Counted from the stretch's first letter, positions 48,111 to 57,941 are shown. The stretch: 64,000 nt of DNA from Saprospiraceae bacterium (GCA_016722285.1 JADKGI010000019.1:1-64000); one strand, 5' to 3'. The notes: generated from the letters alone by a model not told the origin. Program-made: numbers and translations.

Positions 48111-49246
48111 CTAATCTCTGACATGATTTGTTCTTAATACTTCACCAATAGCCAACGTATCAGAGAACATTAATATTTTAAGATTAATGTTTCTATTTAT
48201 ATTTTCAATTGCATCATTAAGTAAATTTACAATTATTTCAGCTTTTGAAATATTAATAATCTTTTCCATTCTTGAAGCTACTTCAAGTTCTTTATGCGTT
48301 AGATTTACATCTTTTGACTTAGAGAGCATGCGGAAAATAAACTGTCTGAAAAAATAAAGTCCATATTCAAAAAAGTTTTTCTGTTCGTCCTTATCCATCT
48401 CAGTAAGTCCTTTGATCCATTCATTGATGTCCATAGGATCTGACTTGAAGGAGATTCGCAACCATGAAATCAACATCTCAGAGTAATCAGTCGCTTCATT
48501 ACCTGCTATTTTTATCGCACTATTAATGTTTCCATCAGCGAGGAAGCAAACTGATGTGCTTTGTCATTAGCAATGTCAAATTCTTTTACTAAAAATTGAC
48601 TGATTTCGCTATTTTCATATGCTGGTATTATGACTAGCTGACATCTGCTAAGTATAGTCTGAAGTATCAAATCCTGGTTTTCTGCTACCAGAATTATATA
48701 AGTATTGTCTGTAGGCTCTTCAATTAATTTAAGCAATCTGTTGCCTTCGGTGTGAAGATATTCCGGCAACCACATGATCAGCACTTTTTTATCTGATTCA
48801 TATGACATCATATTTAGTTTGTGCATAATATCATAGCACTCCCTAACATTAATATTTGGGAGATTATTCTCAGCATCTATATGCAACAGCCATTCCCTGG
48901 TGCCCATATTAGGATTGCTACTCAAAATGGACCTCCATTTAGGTAAAAAATCAGAGCTCGTAGTTTCTACTCTTTTTTTTTCTTTAAATTTCACAACTGG
49001 AAAAGAAAAATGAATGTCAGGATGGATATATTTATGCGACTTCAGACAATGAGAACAATGTCCACAACTATCTCCCTGAGACTTGTTGCTGCAAATCAAA
49101 TATGATGCATAAGCCAATGCCATAGGCAAAGCTCCTGCCCCTTCTTTTCCAAGAAAAATCTGAGCATGAGGAATTCTATCCTTTTCTACTGTTTTGATCA
49201 GGAGTTTTTTTATGTCATCCTTTCCTTCTATATCTCTGAAATACAC
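48111..49246 (-). CDS. holB: DNA polymerase III subunit delta-prime (frameshifted)
   Basis: The N-terminal part has the degenerate P-loop of delta-prime (FLGKEGAGALPMALAYA), a zinc module (CSNKSQGDSCGHCSHCLKS), the PDIHFSFPV segment and LIEEPTDNTYIILVAEN with LSRCQLVIIPA. That frame ends at 48512. A one-base shift near 48535 allows ADGNINSAIKIAGNEATDYS and the rest of the C-terminal clamp-loader domain to 48111. The intact protein would be about 378 residues. Delta-prime is the stator of the clamp loader and is essential, so a real null is unlikely. The gene is followed upstream on the strand by gpx. Confidence 0.85.
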
Positions 49247-49257
49247 AATATTTGTAT

Positions 49258-49743
49258 TTAATTGTCGTAACCAACTTTAACCCATTCCAAAACCTTGTCA
49301 TCCATTGGTTCTATAAGAGATGAGAGACATCTGTACAGAGACCCATCGGGTTGAATGAGAAATTTATAAAAATTCCACTTTACTTCAAAATCACGTATTC
49401 CGTTATTTACCTCCAAACATAGCCAGTCATACAATGGATGAGGGTTAGAAATGATACTGATTTTTTGTGTCAGGGGGAAAGTTACTCCAAAATTGATGGT
49501 GCAAAATTGCTGTATGTCATTCTCATCGCCCGGTTCCTGATTTCCAAATTCATTGCAAGGGCACCCCAAAATTGCCAAAGAATCTTTATACGTATTGTAT
49601 AACTCCTCCAACTGAGCATATTGTTGCGTAAAACCGCATTCCGATGCAACATTGACAATCATCAATTTCTTACCTTTAAACTGATGTAGATCTAAATCTT
49701 TGCCTTTGATATCTTTTACCTGAACACTATATAATGTTGACAT
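49258..49743 (-). CDS. Glutathione peroxidase family protein (thiol type)
   Basis: This 161-residue protein has the peroxidatic cysteine Cys36 in VNVASECGFTQQY, the LGCPCNEFGNQEPG loop with the catalytic Gln, and VKWNFYKFLI with the Trp and Asn. It uses Cys instead of selenocysteine, and in bacteria usually takes electrons from thioredoxin. It protects against peroxides. It ends 11 bases from holB on the same strand. Confidence 0.92.
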   Translation of the reverse strand: MSTLYSVQVKDIKGKDLDLHQFKGKKLMIVNVASECGFTQQYAQLEELYNTYKDSLAILGCPCNEFGNQEPGDENDIQQFCTINFGVTFPLTQKISIISNPHPLYDWLCLEVNNGIRDFEVKWNFYKFLIQPDGSLYRCLSSLIEPMDDKVLEWVKVGYDN

Positions 49744-49849
49744 ATATTACAGTCTAATTAAAAAACAGAAAAGCAAAGTTAGTTTTTAATATTCATGACA
49801 GCAACAAATAGCGAAATCAAATTGTTAGCCCATCAATAACTATTAATAA

Positions 49850-49912
49850 GATGAAATCCCCATGATGCATACATTACAAACCATTATGATTAAATCAAGG
49901 GGATTCCATGTG
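49850..49912. repeat. Palindromic repeat family, copy C (inverted)
   Basis: The inverse complement reads CACATGGAATCCCCTTGATT and continues to a closing GCATCATGGGGATTTCATC, matching copy B (2203-2266) across its whole length with few differences. It sits in the gap between gpx and queD, close to the queD start. Confidence 0.55.
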
Positions 49913-49941
49913 GCTAAAGAAATAAAAATAGATCCAAACAG

Positions 49942-50349
49942 ATGAAAGTTTCCGTTTACAGAAGAAGTCATTTTAATGCGGCACACCGATTGAATAATCC
50001 AAAATGGTCTGTAGAACAAAATAAAGAAGTATTTGGATTATGCAATAATAATAATTATCATGGACATAATTACGAGCTGGAAGTAAAACTTACAGGAGAA
50101 ATCAACCCTGATACAGGATATGTTTATGATATGAAATTACTGGCGGATATCCTGCGTGATGAAATTGAAAATAGATTTGACCATAAAAATCTAAATCTGG
50201 ATACTGAAGAATTTAAAACTCTTATACCAAGTGCAGAAAATATTGCCATTGTCATTTATGACATTCTCAGAAGAAAGCTTGAAAAAAACCTTGATATCTC
50301 TGTAAAGCTTTGGGAAACACCCCGAAATAGCGTCAAATATCCCGCATAA
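49942..50349 (+). CDS. queD: 6-carboxytetrahydropterin synthase / PTPS family
   Basis: This 135-residue protein binds zinc through His15 (HFNAAHRL) and the HGHN histidines 40 and 42. Cys34 (FGLCNN) is the catalytic cysteine, and FDHKNLN and LWETPRNSVKY carry the other active-site residues. In bacteria without tetrahydrobiopterin needs, the family acts as QueD in queuosine synthesis, making 6-carboxytetrahydropterin from dihydroneopterin triphosphate. No other que genes are in the window. Length is standard. Confidence 0.9.
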   Translation: MKVSVYRRSHFNAAHRLNNPKWSVEQNKEVFGLCNNNNYHGHNYELEVKLTGEINPDTGYVYDMKLLADILRDEIENRFDHKNLNLDTEEFKTLIPSAENIAIVIYDILRRKLEKNLDISVKLWETPRNSVKYPA

Positions 50350-50367
50350 TTCAAAAATGTCCAAATA

Positions 50368-51413
50368 TTAATATTTTTGGAACTTGGCAACGCCTATTGT
50401 TATTCCATTAAAATTTATCATTTTACCTAAATAAAGTCCCGGATTAAGAGCAGATATGTCAACCTCTGAATGGGGTATGTGGTTGATTGTATTTAATTTG
50501 TGCCCGATAATGTCATATATTTCTAATATTTGTATATTCTCATCATTTTCTATCCGAATGTGGTTTGCTGATGGATTTGGAAATACTCTAATGTTTGTTT
50601 CATTAGAAATATCCTTGGCACCAGACAGACAGTTGTTTATTTCAATAGTCGTATTATATATTTCCTGTGTAAAATTCTTATCGCCATATAGTTTCATTCC
50701 AATGATAGAGCATCCGATTATATTATTTGGGAAAAGTGGAATTCCACTAAATGATTTCCCTTGGTGAATTTATTAGAAAGACTTGGGTTGCTTTGATCTA
50801 TATTATTTCCATAGCAAAACTCCAGATCGCATATATAGGTGTCCCAACTTGCTTTCCATGTAACTGGATCTTTAAACAACTTCCAATATGCCGTATAGTT
50901 GGTATCCGCATTATTGCTGAAAGTTATATTAAGTTTATTGTCTCCAGTTGTAGGAGTGGTATTTAATACCAATGGGTTAGGGCTATGTGTTATATCTGTT
51001 GACAATAGACTTATATCAACGCTATATAGTTCACTTGCAAAATCCTTATCAGAATATAATTTCAAAATGACATTGCCCTTTCCTCTTATTCCTTTTGGGT
51101 CAAAATGAAATTCAAATTTGTGAGTACCCTGAGAAAATTTATTAGGTAAGCCCGGATTGCTTTTATCAATATTTGTACCATAGCAAAACTCCAAATCACA
51201 AATATAAGTCTCCCAAGATGCATTCCATGAAGTGTCTTTAATAACTTTCCAGTACACATTTAAAGATGTACTTTGATTGTTGGTAAAATAAATTTCAAAC
51301 AGATTTTCTCCTCCTGATGGTTTGGTTATAAAATTTAGTGTTTTTGGTTTATGAGATATCTGGGCAAACGATGAAGTAGAAATGATTAATAATGTATATA
51401 ATAATAATCTCAT
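50368..51413 (-). CDS. T9SS-exported protein with two tandem repeats (frameshifted)
   Basis: A signal peptide (MRLLLYTLLIISTSSFAQ) is followed by two similar units of about 120 residues. Each contains ASWETYICDLEFCYG or ASWDTYICDLEFCYG, then NID-SNP, NKF and EFHF. The second unit is broken near 50745 by one missing C; the next frame continues NNIIGCSIIGMKLYGDKNF. The C-terminus is a T9SS sorting domain (VFPNPSANHIRIEN; LEIYDIIGHKLNT). The corrected protein is about 348 residues and is predicted to be at the cell surface. The repeat domain is not one I can name. Confidence 0.75.
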
Positions 51414-51478
51414 TTATAATAATTTATTATTCTGTGTAATATTAACTAATTAAGCTGTTTAGTATCAAAATAAACCTA

Positions 51479-51517
51479 TAAAAAAAGCCTCCAAAATAAT
51501 TTGAAAGCTTTTTATTA
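51479..51517 (-). terminator. Terminator of the small T9SS-domain gene
   Basis: On the minus strand AAAAAGCTTTC pairs with the distal GGAGGCTTTTTT, with a central AT loop and a terminal T-run. It begins about 25 bases after the stop at 51542. Confidence 0.65.
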
Positions 51518-51541
51518 TGAATTTATTTTACTAAAGTGTCT

Positions 51542-51898
51542 TTATGCCCCATCAAAACTCTTATTAAACTTCAATGTACGAACCACTTTGTTTTTTTCAT
51601 CCAGTAATTTCACTATATACATACCTGATTTTAGCTCCGATATATCATGCTGCGCATTATTGTAATGAATAAATGTTTTCATTTCTTTACCCAGAATATT
51701 TATCACAACAATTTTCTTTACACTGTTGACGTTGCTTATCTGAATATAATCAGTAGCAGGATTTGGATATACTTTGATATCTTCAGAAATTCTGAAATAG
51801 TCTTGGGTTGGTCCATTTACAGAGGGAGAAGCAGACTGCGCACCACCTGCAAAGGTTAAAAAAGTAAGAACTGCAATAAATAGTATACTTTTGTTCAT
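51542..51898 (-). CDS. Signal peptide plus T9SS sorting domain, no cargo
   Basis: This 118-residue protein has a signal peptide (MNKSILFIAVLTFLTFAGGA), fewer than 20 linker residues, then a complete T9SS type A sorting domain: VYPNPATDYIQISN, IVVINILGKEMKT, DISELKSGMYIVKLLDE and the final strand TLKFNKSF. There is no cargo domain. It could be a surface-anchored small protein, a decoy or competitor for the sortase, or the remnant of a larger gene; a terminator and clean ends argue against truncation. Confidence 0.75.
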   Translation of the reverse strand: MNKSILFIAVLTFLTFAGGAQSASPSVNGPTQDYFRISEDIKVYPNPATDYIQISNVNSVKKIVVINILGKEMKTFIHYNNAQHDISELKSGMYIVKLLDEKNKVVRTLKFNKSFDGA

Positions 51899-52079
51899 AA
51901 GCCTCTCGTTTATACCTGCAAATATAATTTCTTTATTGTGAAAGTCCTATTAAAAATGTGTTAAATTTTTGAATTACATTAATTTTGTCGCCAAAACGAC
52001 AAGAATCAACATCTTTTGCTGTATATAAAATGAATACATATTAACTTCTTATTTAATTCAATCTACATTTCAGGAAATA

Positions 52080-53129
52080 ATGCATGTTCAAATTTCTAAT
52101 TTCGGGAGAATAAACAACTCACTAATTTCTCTGATTACAATAAAAAACAACAATAACAATTGTGTCCAAATAACCAATTACGGTGGTATCGTCCACAGCT
52201 GGACATGCCCAGATAAAGATGGTAAATTACATGATATTCTGCTTGGTTGTAAAGATTTAGAAGCATATTGTGCGGGTCATCCTTACTTTGGAGCAGTTAT
52301 CGGGAGATATGCTAACAGAATTGCAAATGGACATTTTCAGTTGGACAACATTGATTATGATCTTTCGAAAAATTTGCCACCAAACCACCTTCATGGCGGA
52401 TTCTTAGGTTTTGACAAAAAAATATGGGAACCTGAAGTAGATGTGGATGATCAGCAGTGCTTGGTTAAGCTTAGTACAGAAAGCCATGATATGGAAGAAG
52501 GATATCCTGGTAATCTCGTATTAAATGTTCACTATACGTTTAATAATGATAATGAGTTAATTATAGAGTATTTTGCTTCAACAGATAGTACCACCATTAT
52601 TAATATGACCAACCATTGTTATTTTAATCTTTCGGGTGAACAGTCAGAAAATATCCTTGACCATGAAGTGATGATTGAAGCAGACTATTTTACCAATACC
52701 AATGCAGAATTGATTCCAACAGGAGAAATCGCCCCTGTTAACGGAACAGTGTTAGATTTCAGAACATTTACCGAGGTAAAGAAATTTATTCCGTTTGACG
52801 ATATGCTTTTAAAATCGAGCAAAGGATTTGATCACAATTTTGTATTAAAAAGGAATGGATTTACCAAGCCTGCCGCAACAGTGAGACATAAAAAGTCAGG
52901 CCGGAATCTTGAAATATATACCGATCAACCCGGAATCCAACTCTATACCGGCAACTGGCTCAACGGAGTTGATGGCAAGTCAGGGAAATATACGGATTAT
53001 TCGGGACTTTGCCTTGAAACCCAACACTATCCAGATTCTCCTAATCAGCCCGAGTTTCCGGATACAAAACTTGTGCCTGGTCAGGCTTATTATACTAAAA
53101 CCATTTACAAAATGACTACCCAGTCCTGA
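52080..53129 (+). CDS. galM: Aldose 1-epimerase (mutarotase)
   Basis: This 349-residue protein interconverts alpha and beta anomers of galactose or glucose. The active-site residues are in NHLHGGFLGF, NMTNHCYFNLSG and CLETQHYPDSPNQP (catalytic His, His and Glu by comparison with E. coli GalM). Length is typical and there is no signal peptide. No leloir-pathway genes lie nearby. It is convergent with the DUF4920 gene. Confidence 0.93.
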   Translation: MHVQISNFGRINNSLISLITIKNNNNNCVQITNYGGIVHSWTCPDKDGKLHDILLGCKDLEAYCAGHPYFGAVIGRYANRIANGHFQLDNIDYDLSKNLPPNHLHGGFLGFDKKIWEPEVDVDDQQCLVKLSTESHDMEEGYPGNLVLNVHYTFNNDNELIIEYFASTDSTTIINMTNHCYFNLSGEQSENILDHEVMIEADYFTNTNAELIPTGEIAPVNGTVLDFRTFTEVKKFIPFDDMLLKSSKGFDHNFVLKRNGFTKPAATVRHKKSGRNLEIYTDQPGIQLYTGNWLNGVDGKSGKYTDYSGLCLETQHYPDSPNQPEFPDTKLVPGQAYYTKTIYKMTTQS

Positions 53130-53150
53130 TTTTAAGGTGGGATTTAATAT

Positions 53151-53636
53151 TTATTTTATTAGTACCCCTGATGCCAAAAACTTCAACTCAGTGACAGGTT
53201 TCGTAATTTTTGCTATCTCCTCGGGTGTTTTTCCTTCATCCTGGGCAAAATGCTTCAGATCTTCCACTGAAGTCATCTCCTTGAATGCTTTTCCAAGCAT
53301 GACTACTTCCTTGCCTGCAAGGTCTTTTGGCATAAAAAATCCATAATCTTTAAACTGAACAAACATTTCTGTGTTTGTACTATCAACTTCTGAGACTATA
53401 TTCATCCAACAACCTTTTGCCTGACAAACTCCGGATACTTTGCCATATACTTTTGCATCAATGGAGTCAGATTCACTGATTTTTGATAGCAAATCCACAT
53501 ATGAAATCATGCCGTTTGTATCAATTGTTTCACCAAAGTGAATACCATCTCCTTTACCTTGAGCCATAAAACCTGAATTTTTACAACTTAAAGATGATAA
53601 AATAATCATTGCTAAAAATAAAGTTAACTTGTTCAT
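53151..53636 (-). CDS. DUF4920 lipoprotein
   Basis: This 161-residue protein has a lipobox at LSSLSC (residue 18) and a beta-rich domain with KVSGVCQAKGCWMNIV, FVQFKDYGFFMPKDLAGKEV and KFLASGV, which match DUF4920. Two conserved cysteines in the CQAKGCW motif may bind a metal or form a disulfide. It is probably anchored in the outer or cytoplasmic membrane facing the periplasm. Function unknown. Confidence 0.82.
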   Translation of the reverse strand: MNKLTLFLAMIILSSLSCKNSGFMAQGKGDGIHFGETIDTNGMISYVDLLSKISESDSIDAKVYGKVSGVCQAKGCWMNIVSEVDSTNTEMFVQFKDYGFFMPKDLAGKEVVMLGKAFKEMTSVEDLKHFAQDEGKTPEEIAKITKPVTELKFLASGVLIK

Positions 53637-53742
53637 AAATATTTATGTTTTAAAAATATTATTTCAATAATTGAGTTTAATATAATAATCAAATCCATAT
53701 AGGCTTAGTCATACTTTTACATCATTTAAACTTCCAATTAAA

Positions 53743-55434
53743 ATGCAAAAGTATTTATTGTCTGTATTACTTTTTTCCTTAACGAAAATAAGCCCGGCCA
53801 TTGCCAAGTGTATTTACGGTGATTGTACCAATGGCAAAGGTATATATTTGTATTCGGATGGATCAAAATACACTGGTAATTTTTATCAAAATATTCCTTC
53901 AGGTGAGGGTATTTACAGGCATACAGACGGAAGTATATATGAAGGGACATTTAAAAATGGAATTAAAAATGGTTTTGGAAAACTCAGTTTTGCGGGTGGT
54001 GACGTGTATTCCGGTAACTTCGAAAATGGGGTTATAGCAGGCAAAGGCAGTATTCGATACAGAAATGGGGACATGTACGCTGGCCAGTGGGTCAATGGCA
54101 GAGCAAACGGAATGGGCACCTATATTTTTTCTGAAGGCGATACTTACATAGGAAATTTCCTAGATGGTAGCTTTACTGGTCATGGCAAATTAACCAGGAA
54201 AAATGGATCTTATTTTGACGGAAATTGGGCTCGAAATAAAAAACATGGAAGCGGAATTACCTTTACAAACGGCAGCAAGAAGGTACAGTATTTTGAAATG
54301 AACACACTCATAAGTGAAAAACCCTATGATGGAGACCAAATTAGCTCTCCTTTCATATCAAAAAACAAAACAGAGAATTCTAATGACATAAAAGATTGTA
54401 CTTCAATCTACTGCGATAATGAAGTTGGGATGTACACTTACGGTGATGGCTCAGTTTATTCGGGACCGTTTATAAATGGGCAGGGAGAGGGTGATGGTGA
54501 GTGTGTATATATCAATGGAGATAAATATACAGGCGGTTGGAAAAATCATGGACCCCATGGTAAGGGTACCATGCATTTCAAATCGGGCAATACATATACA
54601 GCAATATGGGAATATGGTAAGCCAAAACAAAGGCTTAGCTCAACAAAAGTATCGGAAGCATATTCTGATAATAAGAGAATTACTGCCACAACAGAAAAGC
54701 CACCAGTGGAAGGGAGTACAAAAATATTTGCTTTAATAGTTGGGGTGGCCACATACAATCATATGCCTTCGCTCAAGTACACTGACGATGATGCATATCT
54801 GTTATATGCTTTTTTAAAGAGTCCTGAAGGGGGTGCATTGCCTGACGATCAGATAAAAATCTTGATTGATGAAGGTGCGACCCAACAAACAATACTTAAC
54901 GAACTCAAACAACTTGCAACCATAGCAGGTGCCAACGATGTCATTATGTTGTATTTATCCGGACATGGCATCGATGGTGCATTTGTACCAAGCGATTTTG
55001 ACGGCTATAATAATCGACTGACTTATGAAGAGATATTGTCAGTGTTAAATGGATCCAAAGCAAAGCATAAGCTCTTCATAGCTGATGCTTGCCATTCAGG
55101 CTCAATGATGGTGGCAGCCAGAACGCCTTTAAATATATCTTTAGAAAACTTTTATGGTGCATATAATGCTTCGGCAGGAGGCACTGCTATCCTAATGTCC
55201 TCAAAAAAAGAAGAAATGTCACTTGAATACGGAGGATTGCGACAAGGTGTTTTTTCACACTTTCTTGTAAAAGGACTAAAGGGGTTTGCTGATTTCAACA
55301 AAGACAAGCTGATCACGATTATGGAGCTGCATACATATATTAATTCGCAGGTCAAATCATATACCGGAAATATCCAAAACCCTTCTATCACAGGAGATTA
55401 TGATAAGAATATGCCGGTTGCAATGATAAGATGA
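53743..55434 (+). CDS. Secreted MORN-repeat protein with a caspase-like peptidase domain
   Basis: This 563-residue protein has a signal peptide (MQKYLLSVLLFSLTKISPAIA). It carries about seven MORN repeats at residues 30-185 (YSDGSKYTGNF, HTDGSIYEGTF, RNGDMYAGQW and so on) and three more at 228-290. Each block opens with a C-x4-C pair (Cys23/28 and Cys219/224). From about 326 to 563 it has a caspase/metacaspase (peptidase C14) domain: IFALIVGVATY, the catalytic His408 in YLSGHG and Cys450 in ADACHSGS. It is predicted to be a calcium- or processing-activated Arg/Lys protease outside the cytoplasm (family knowledge). The target is unknown. Confidence 0.88.
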   Translation: MQKYLLSVLLFSLTKISPAIAKCIYGDCTNGKGIYLYSDGSKYTGNFYQNIPSGEGIYRHTDGSIYEGTFKNGIKNGFGKLSFAGGDVYSGNFENGVIAGKGSIRYRNGDMYAGQWVNGRANGMGTYIFSEGDTYIGNFLDGSFTGHGKLTRKNGSYFDGNWARNKKHGSGITFTNGSKKVQYFEMNTLISEKPYDGDQISSPFISKNKTENSNDIKDCTSIYCDNEVGMYTYGDGSVYSGPFINGQGEGDGECVYINGDKYTGGWKNHGPHGKGTMHFKSGNTYTAIWEYGKPKQRLSSTKVSEAYSDNKRITATTEKPPVEGSTKIFALIVGVATYNHMPSLKYTDDDAYLLYAFLKSPEGGALPDDQIKILIDEGATQQTILNELKQLATIAGANDVIMLYLSGHGIDGAFVPSDFDGYNNRLTYEEILSVLNGSKAKHKLFIADACHSGSMMVAARTPLNISLENFYGAYNASAGGTAILMSSKKEEMSLEYGGLRQGVFSHFLVKGLKGFADFNKDKLITIMELHTYINSQVKSYTGNIQNPSITGDYDKNMPVAMIR

Positions 55435-55500
55435 CAGGTTGATGTGTAGAGATAAATTGGGTAAGATCAAAAATTATAATAGCAAATAGTATAATTCTAT

Positions 55501-55508
55501 TACTTTTG
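55501..55508 (+). promoter_or_regulatory. Candidate -7 promoter box
   Basis: TACTTTTG matches TAnnTTTG, 56 bases before the start at 55564. No matching -33 element was seen. Confidence 0.35.
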
Positions 55509-55563
55509 AAATAAATTATAATGGATTTAGTGTAGTAAATACTGAGTTTCAAGACTGATAATA

Positions 55564-56687
55564 ATGAAAAACAAACTTAATTTATTAGAGCCCACATTAG
55601 TGATCAATGAAGATATTTGCAGACAAAATCTCCAACGTATGACTGAAAGAGCTAAGCGACATAAAGTTCTTTTCAGACCACATTTCAAAACTCATCAAAG
55701 CATAGAAATAGGTGAATGGTTCAGAGATGCAGGTGTAACTGCAATTACGGTTTCATCCATTAAGATGGCGACATTTTTTGCAGAGCATGGGTGGGAAGAT
55801 ATCACTGTCGCAATACCTGTTAATTCTCTTGAAAAAGATCGGATAAACAGATTGGCAAAAAATATCGAATTAAATTTACTGACGGCTGATTATGAAGGAA
55901 CCATTTTGCTCGATTCCGTACTTAAATACCCTGTAGGTTTATGGATAAAAATTGACATTGGCTACAATAGAACGGGTATTCACTTTGCTGATAGTATTTT
56001 AATAGATTCAATCCTCGATATCATAAAGAGATCACCAAATCTTACTTTCAGAGGATTCCTTACCCATGCCGGGCAAAGCTATAATTGCCGAAGCAACGCT
56101 GAAATTATTGAAGTTCATCAACAAAGTGTATCAAAAATGAAAAGTGTTAGTGAAAATATAAATCAATCTATCCTGATCACAAAATATCAGTTGGTGACAC
56201 ACCAACGTGCAGTATTGAAAATGATTTTGGACTAGTTGATGAAATACGGCCAGGCAATTTTATATTTTATGATCTGATGCAAGCCCAGATTTCTGCGTGT
56301 GGAAAAGATGAAATAGCTATTGCTATGGCGTGTCCTGTTGTCGCCCGACATGCTGAAAGGCTGGAAATTATTTTTATTGGGGGCGGTATCCATTTTTCAA
56401 AAGATTACATATTAGATGCAAAAGGTCAAAAAAGATTCGGCGATTTGGTAATGATAAATGAAAATGGATGGAGTGAAGTTGTGGACGGCTGCTATGTAAG
56501 TAAGCTCTCGCAGGAGCATGGCACCCTTAAAGTTACTCCTGATGTATTTAAAAATATTCATGCCGGGGATATTGTTGGCATACTTCCGGTGCATTCATGT
56601 ATGACAGCTAATCTTATGGGCGGATACACTACTCTTTCTAGCAAAAAACTGGATTATTTTGACATAAGAAAAGAATATTATATATGA
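55564..56687 (+). CDS. D-threonine aldolase / D-serine dehydratase-like PLP enzyme (frameshifted)
   Basis: The N-terminal half has an alanine-racemase-type barrel: FRPHFKTHQSIEIG with the PLP lysine, and WIKIDIGYNRTGIHF. One A is missing near 56187; restoring it gives KISVGDTPTCSIENDFG and EIRPGNFIFYD, then the second half with FIGGGIHFSKDYILDA, GDIVGILPVHSCMTANLMGG. The latter holds the His-x-Cys metal site (HSC) typical of DSD1/D-threonine aldolase. The intact protein is about 374 residues. It likely cleaves or deaminates a D-hydroxy amino acid; the substrate is not certain. Confidence 0.82.
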
Positions 56688-57031
56688 TATATTGATTATA
56701 AATATTGTAATTGACAATTCAACGTCGTTTAATTAAGATATATTTAGTGTTTTTTTCTCATCCTTGTCCGTCTATAAATGATTGGTCGCCATTCAAAAGC
56801 TTATTAACTCAATTCATAGGTGATCATAAATTAGCACGCTCAATTGTATCGGTTACTGATTTGCGTTTTAGATTTCTTTTGTAACTTGAGGCGATCGCTG
56901 AATTAATAGATATTATTTTTACTAATTATTTTTGAATAAGTCATTAAACAATAAAGTACTTTCAGTATTTTTGTTACTTTAATAATTACAAATTGGTAAT
57001 AAAATTTTGTTATTGTAAAAAGCATGAAAAA
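56688..57031. other. Gap with one promoter-like box
   Basis: About 340 bases without an open frame. TATTTTTG at 56966-56973 matches TAnnTTTG and may drive the SH3-like protein gene at 57032. Nothing else recognised. Confidence 0.4.
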
Positions 57032-57874
57032 ATGAACAATAGATTATTAAATAAATTCTACTATAAATTAAACTTTGGAATACTTTTATGTAGAATCTAT
57101 ATTTTAAAATTTTTATCTAAAACATTAAATTTCAACATTTTACCAAATAAAGAGAAACTATATTCTATATTTTTTCAAATTATCTTTACATTAATTTTAC
57201 TTCAATTTGCCTCCGGACAATCAAACAAATTTCTTCCAAAAAATGAAATTCATAAAGACAGTTCATTAACTTCATTTGTATGTAAGCTTCAATACGCTCT
57301 CGTAAAAAGAGATAAAAATTTTATTCTCTCTGTTGTAGATAAAAACATTGAGAATGGGTTTGATGGGAGCAAAGGTATTGAAGAATTTAAACGTGTTTGG
57401 GATTTTGACTCTCAAAATTCTAAAATTTGGCTTACCATTAGTAAGATTATAAGCATGGGTGGGGTGTTTACTGATTATAATAACGAAAAAGAACATAAAA
57501 AGAGCTTTGTATTCCCATATGTGTATGACATCACTCTTCCAAATGATAATCTGGATATTTACGAGATTATGGCCATTACGGGTGAGAATGTGAATTTAAG
57601 GGAGAAGCCGGACGTATCTTCTAAAATTATAGGTAAATTAAGCTATGACATAGTCATTTGTGATTATGACAATTCTATAGTCAATTCATCTACCGATTCT
57701 AACGATGATATCATGTCATGGGGTAACAAACAATGGTATAAAGTAAAAACTCTTGATAATTCAAAACAGGGCTATATATTTAAAGATTTTATATGGAGTC
57801 CCAATGATTATCGAATGTTCTTAAGTAAAATAAACGGCACTTGGAAAATTGTATGCCTGATAACTGGAGATTAA
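57032..57874 (+). CDS. Bacterial SH3-like domain protein, probably exported
   Basis: The ATG at 57032 (MNNRLLNKFYYKLN) is preferred over an in-frame TTG at 56993. A hydrophobic segment (LYSIFFQIIFTLILLQFASG, about residues 41-62) may be an unusually distant signal peptide or anchor. The domain from about 180 resembles a bacterial SH3: NVNLREKPDVSSKIIGKL, then WYKVKTLDNSKQGYIFKDFI. This fold often binds peptidoglycan. The protein is 280 residues. A shorter signal-peptide start could exist inside. Function not known. Confidence 0.65.
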   Translation: MNNRLLNKFYYKLNFGILLCRIYILKFLSKTLNFNILPNKEKLYSIFFQIIFTLILLQFASGQSNKFLPKNEIHKDSSLTSFVCKLQYALVKRDKNFILSVVDKNIENGFDGSKGIEEFKRVWDFDSQNSKIWLTISKIISMGGVFTDYNNEKEHKKSFVFPYVYDITLPNDNLDIYEIMAITGENVNLREKPDVSSKIIGKLSYDIVICDYDNSIVNSSTDSNDDIMSWGNKQWYKVKTLDNSKQGYIFKDFIWSPNDYRMFLSKINGTWKIVCLITGD

Positions 57875-57941
57875 ATCATATTCACTACTTGAGCTAATTA
57901 TTATACTCCATTATTGAAGAAAATAATTTGTAAATCTTACT

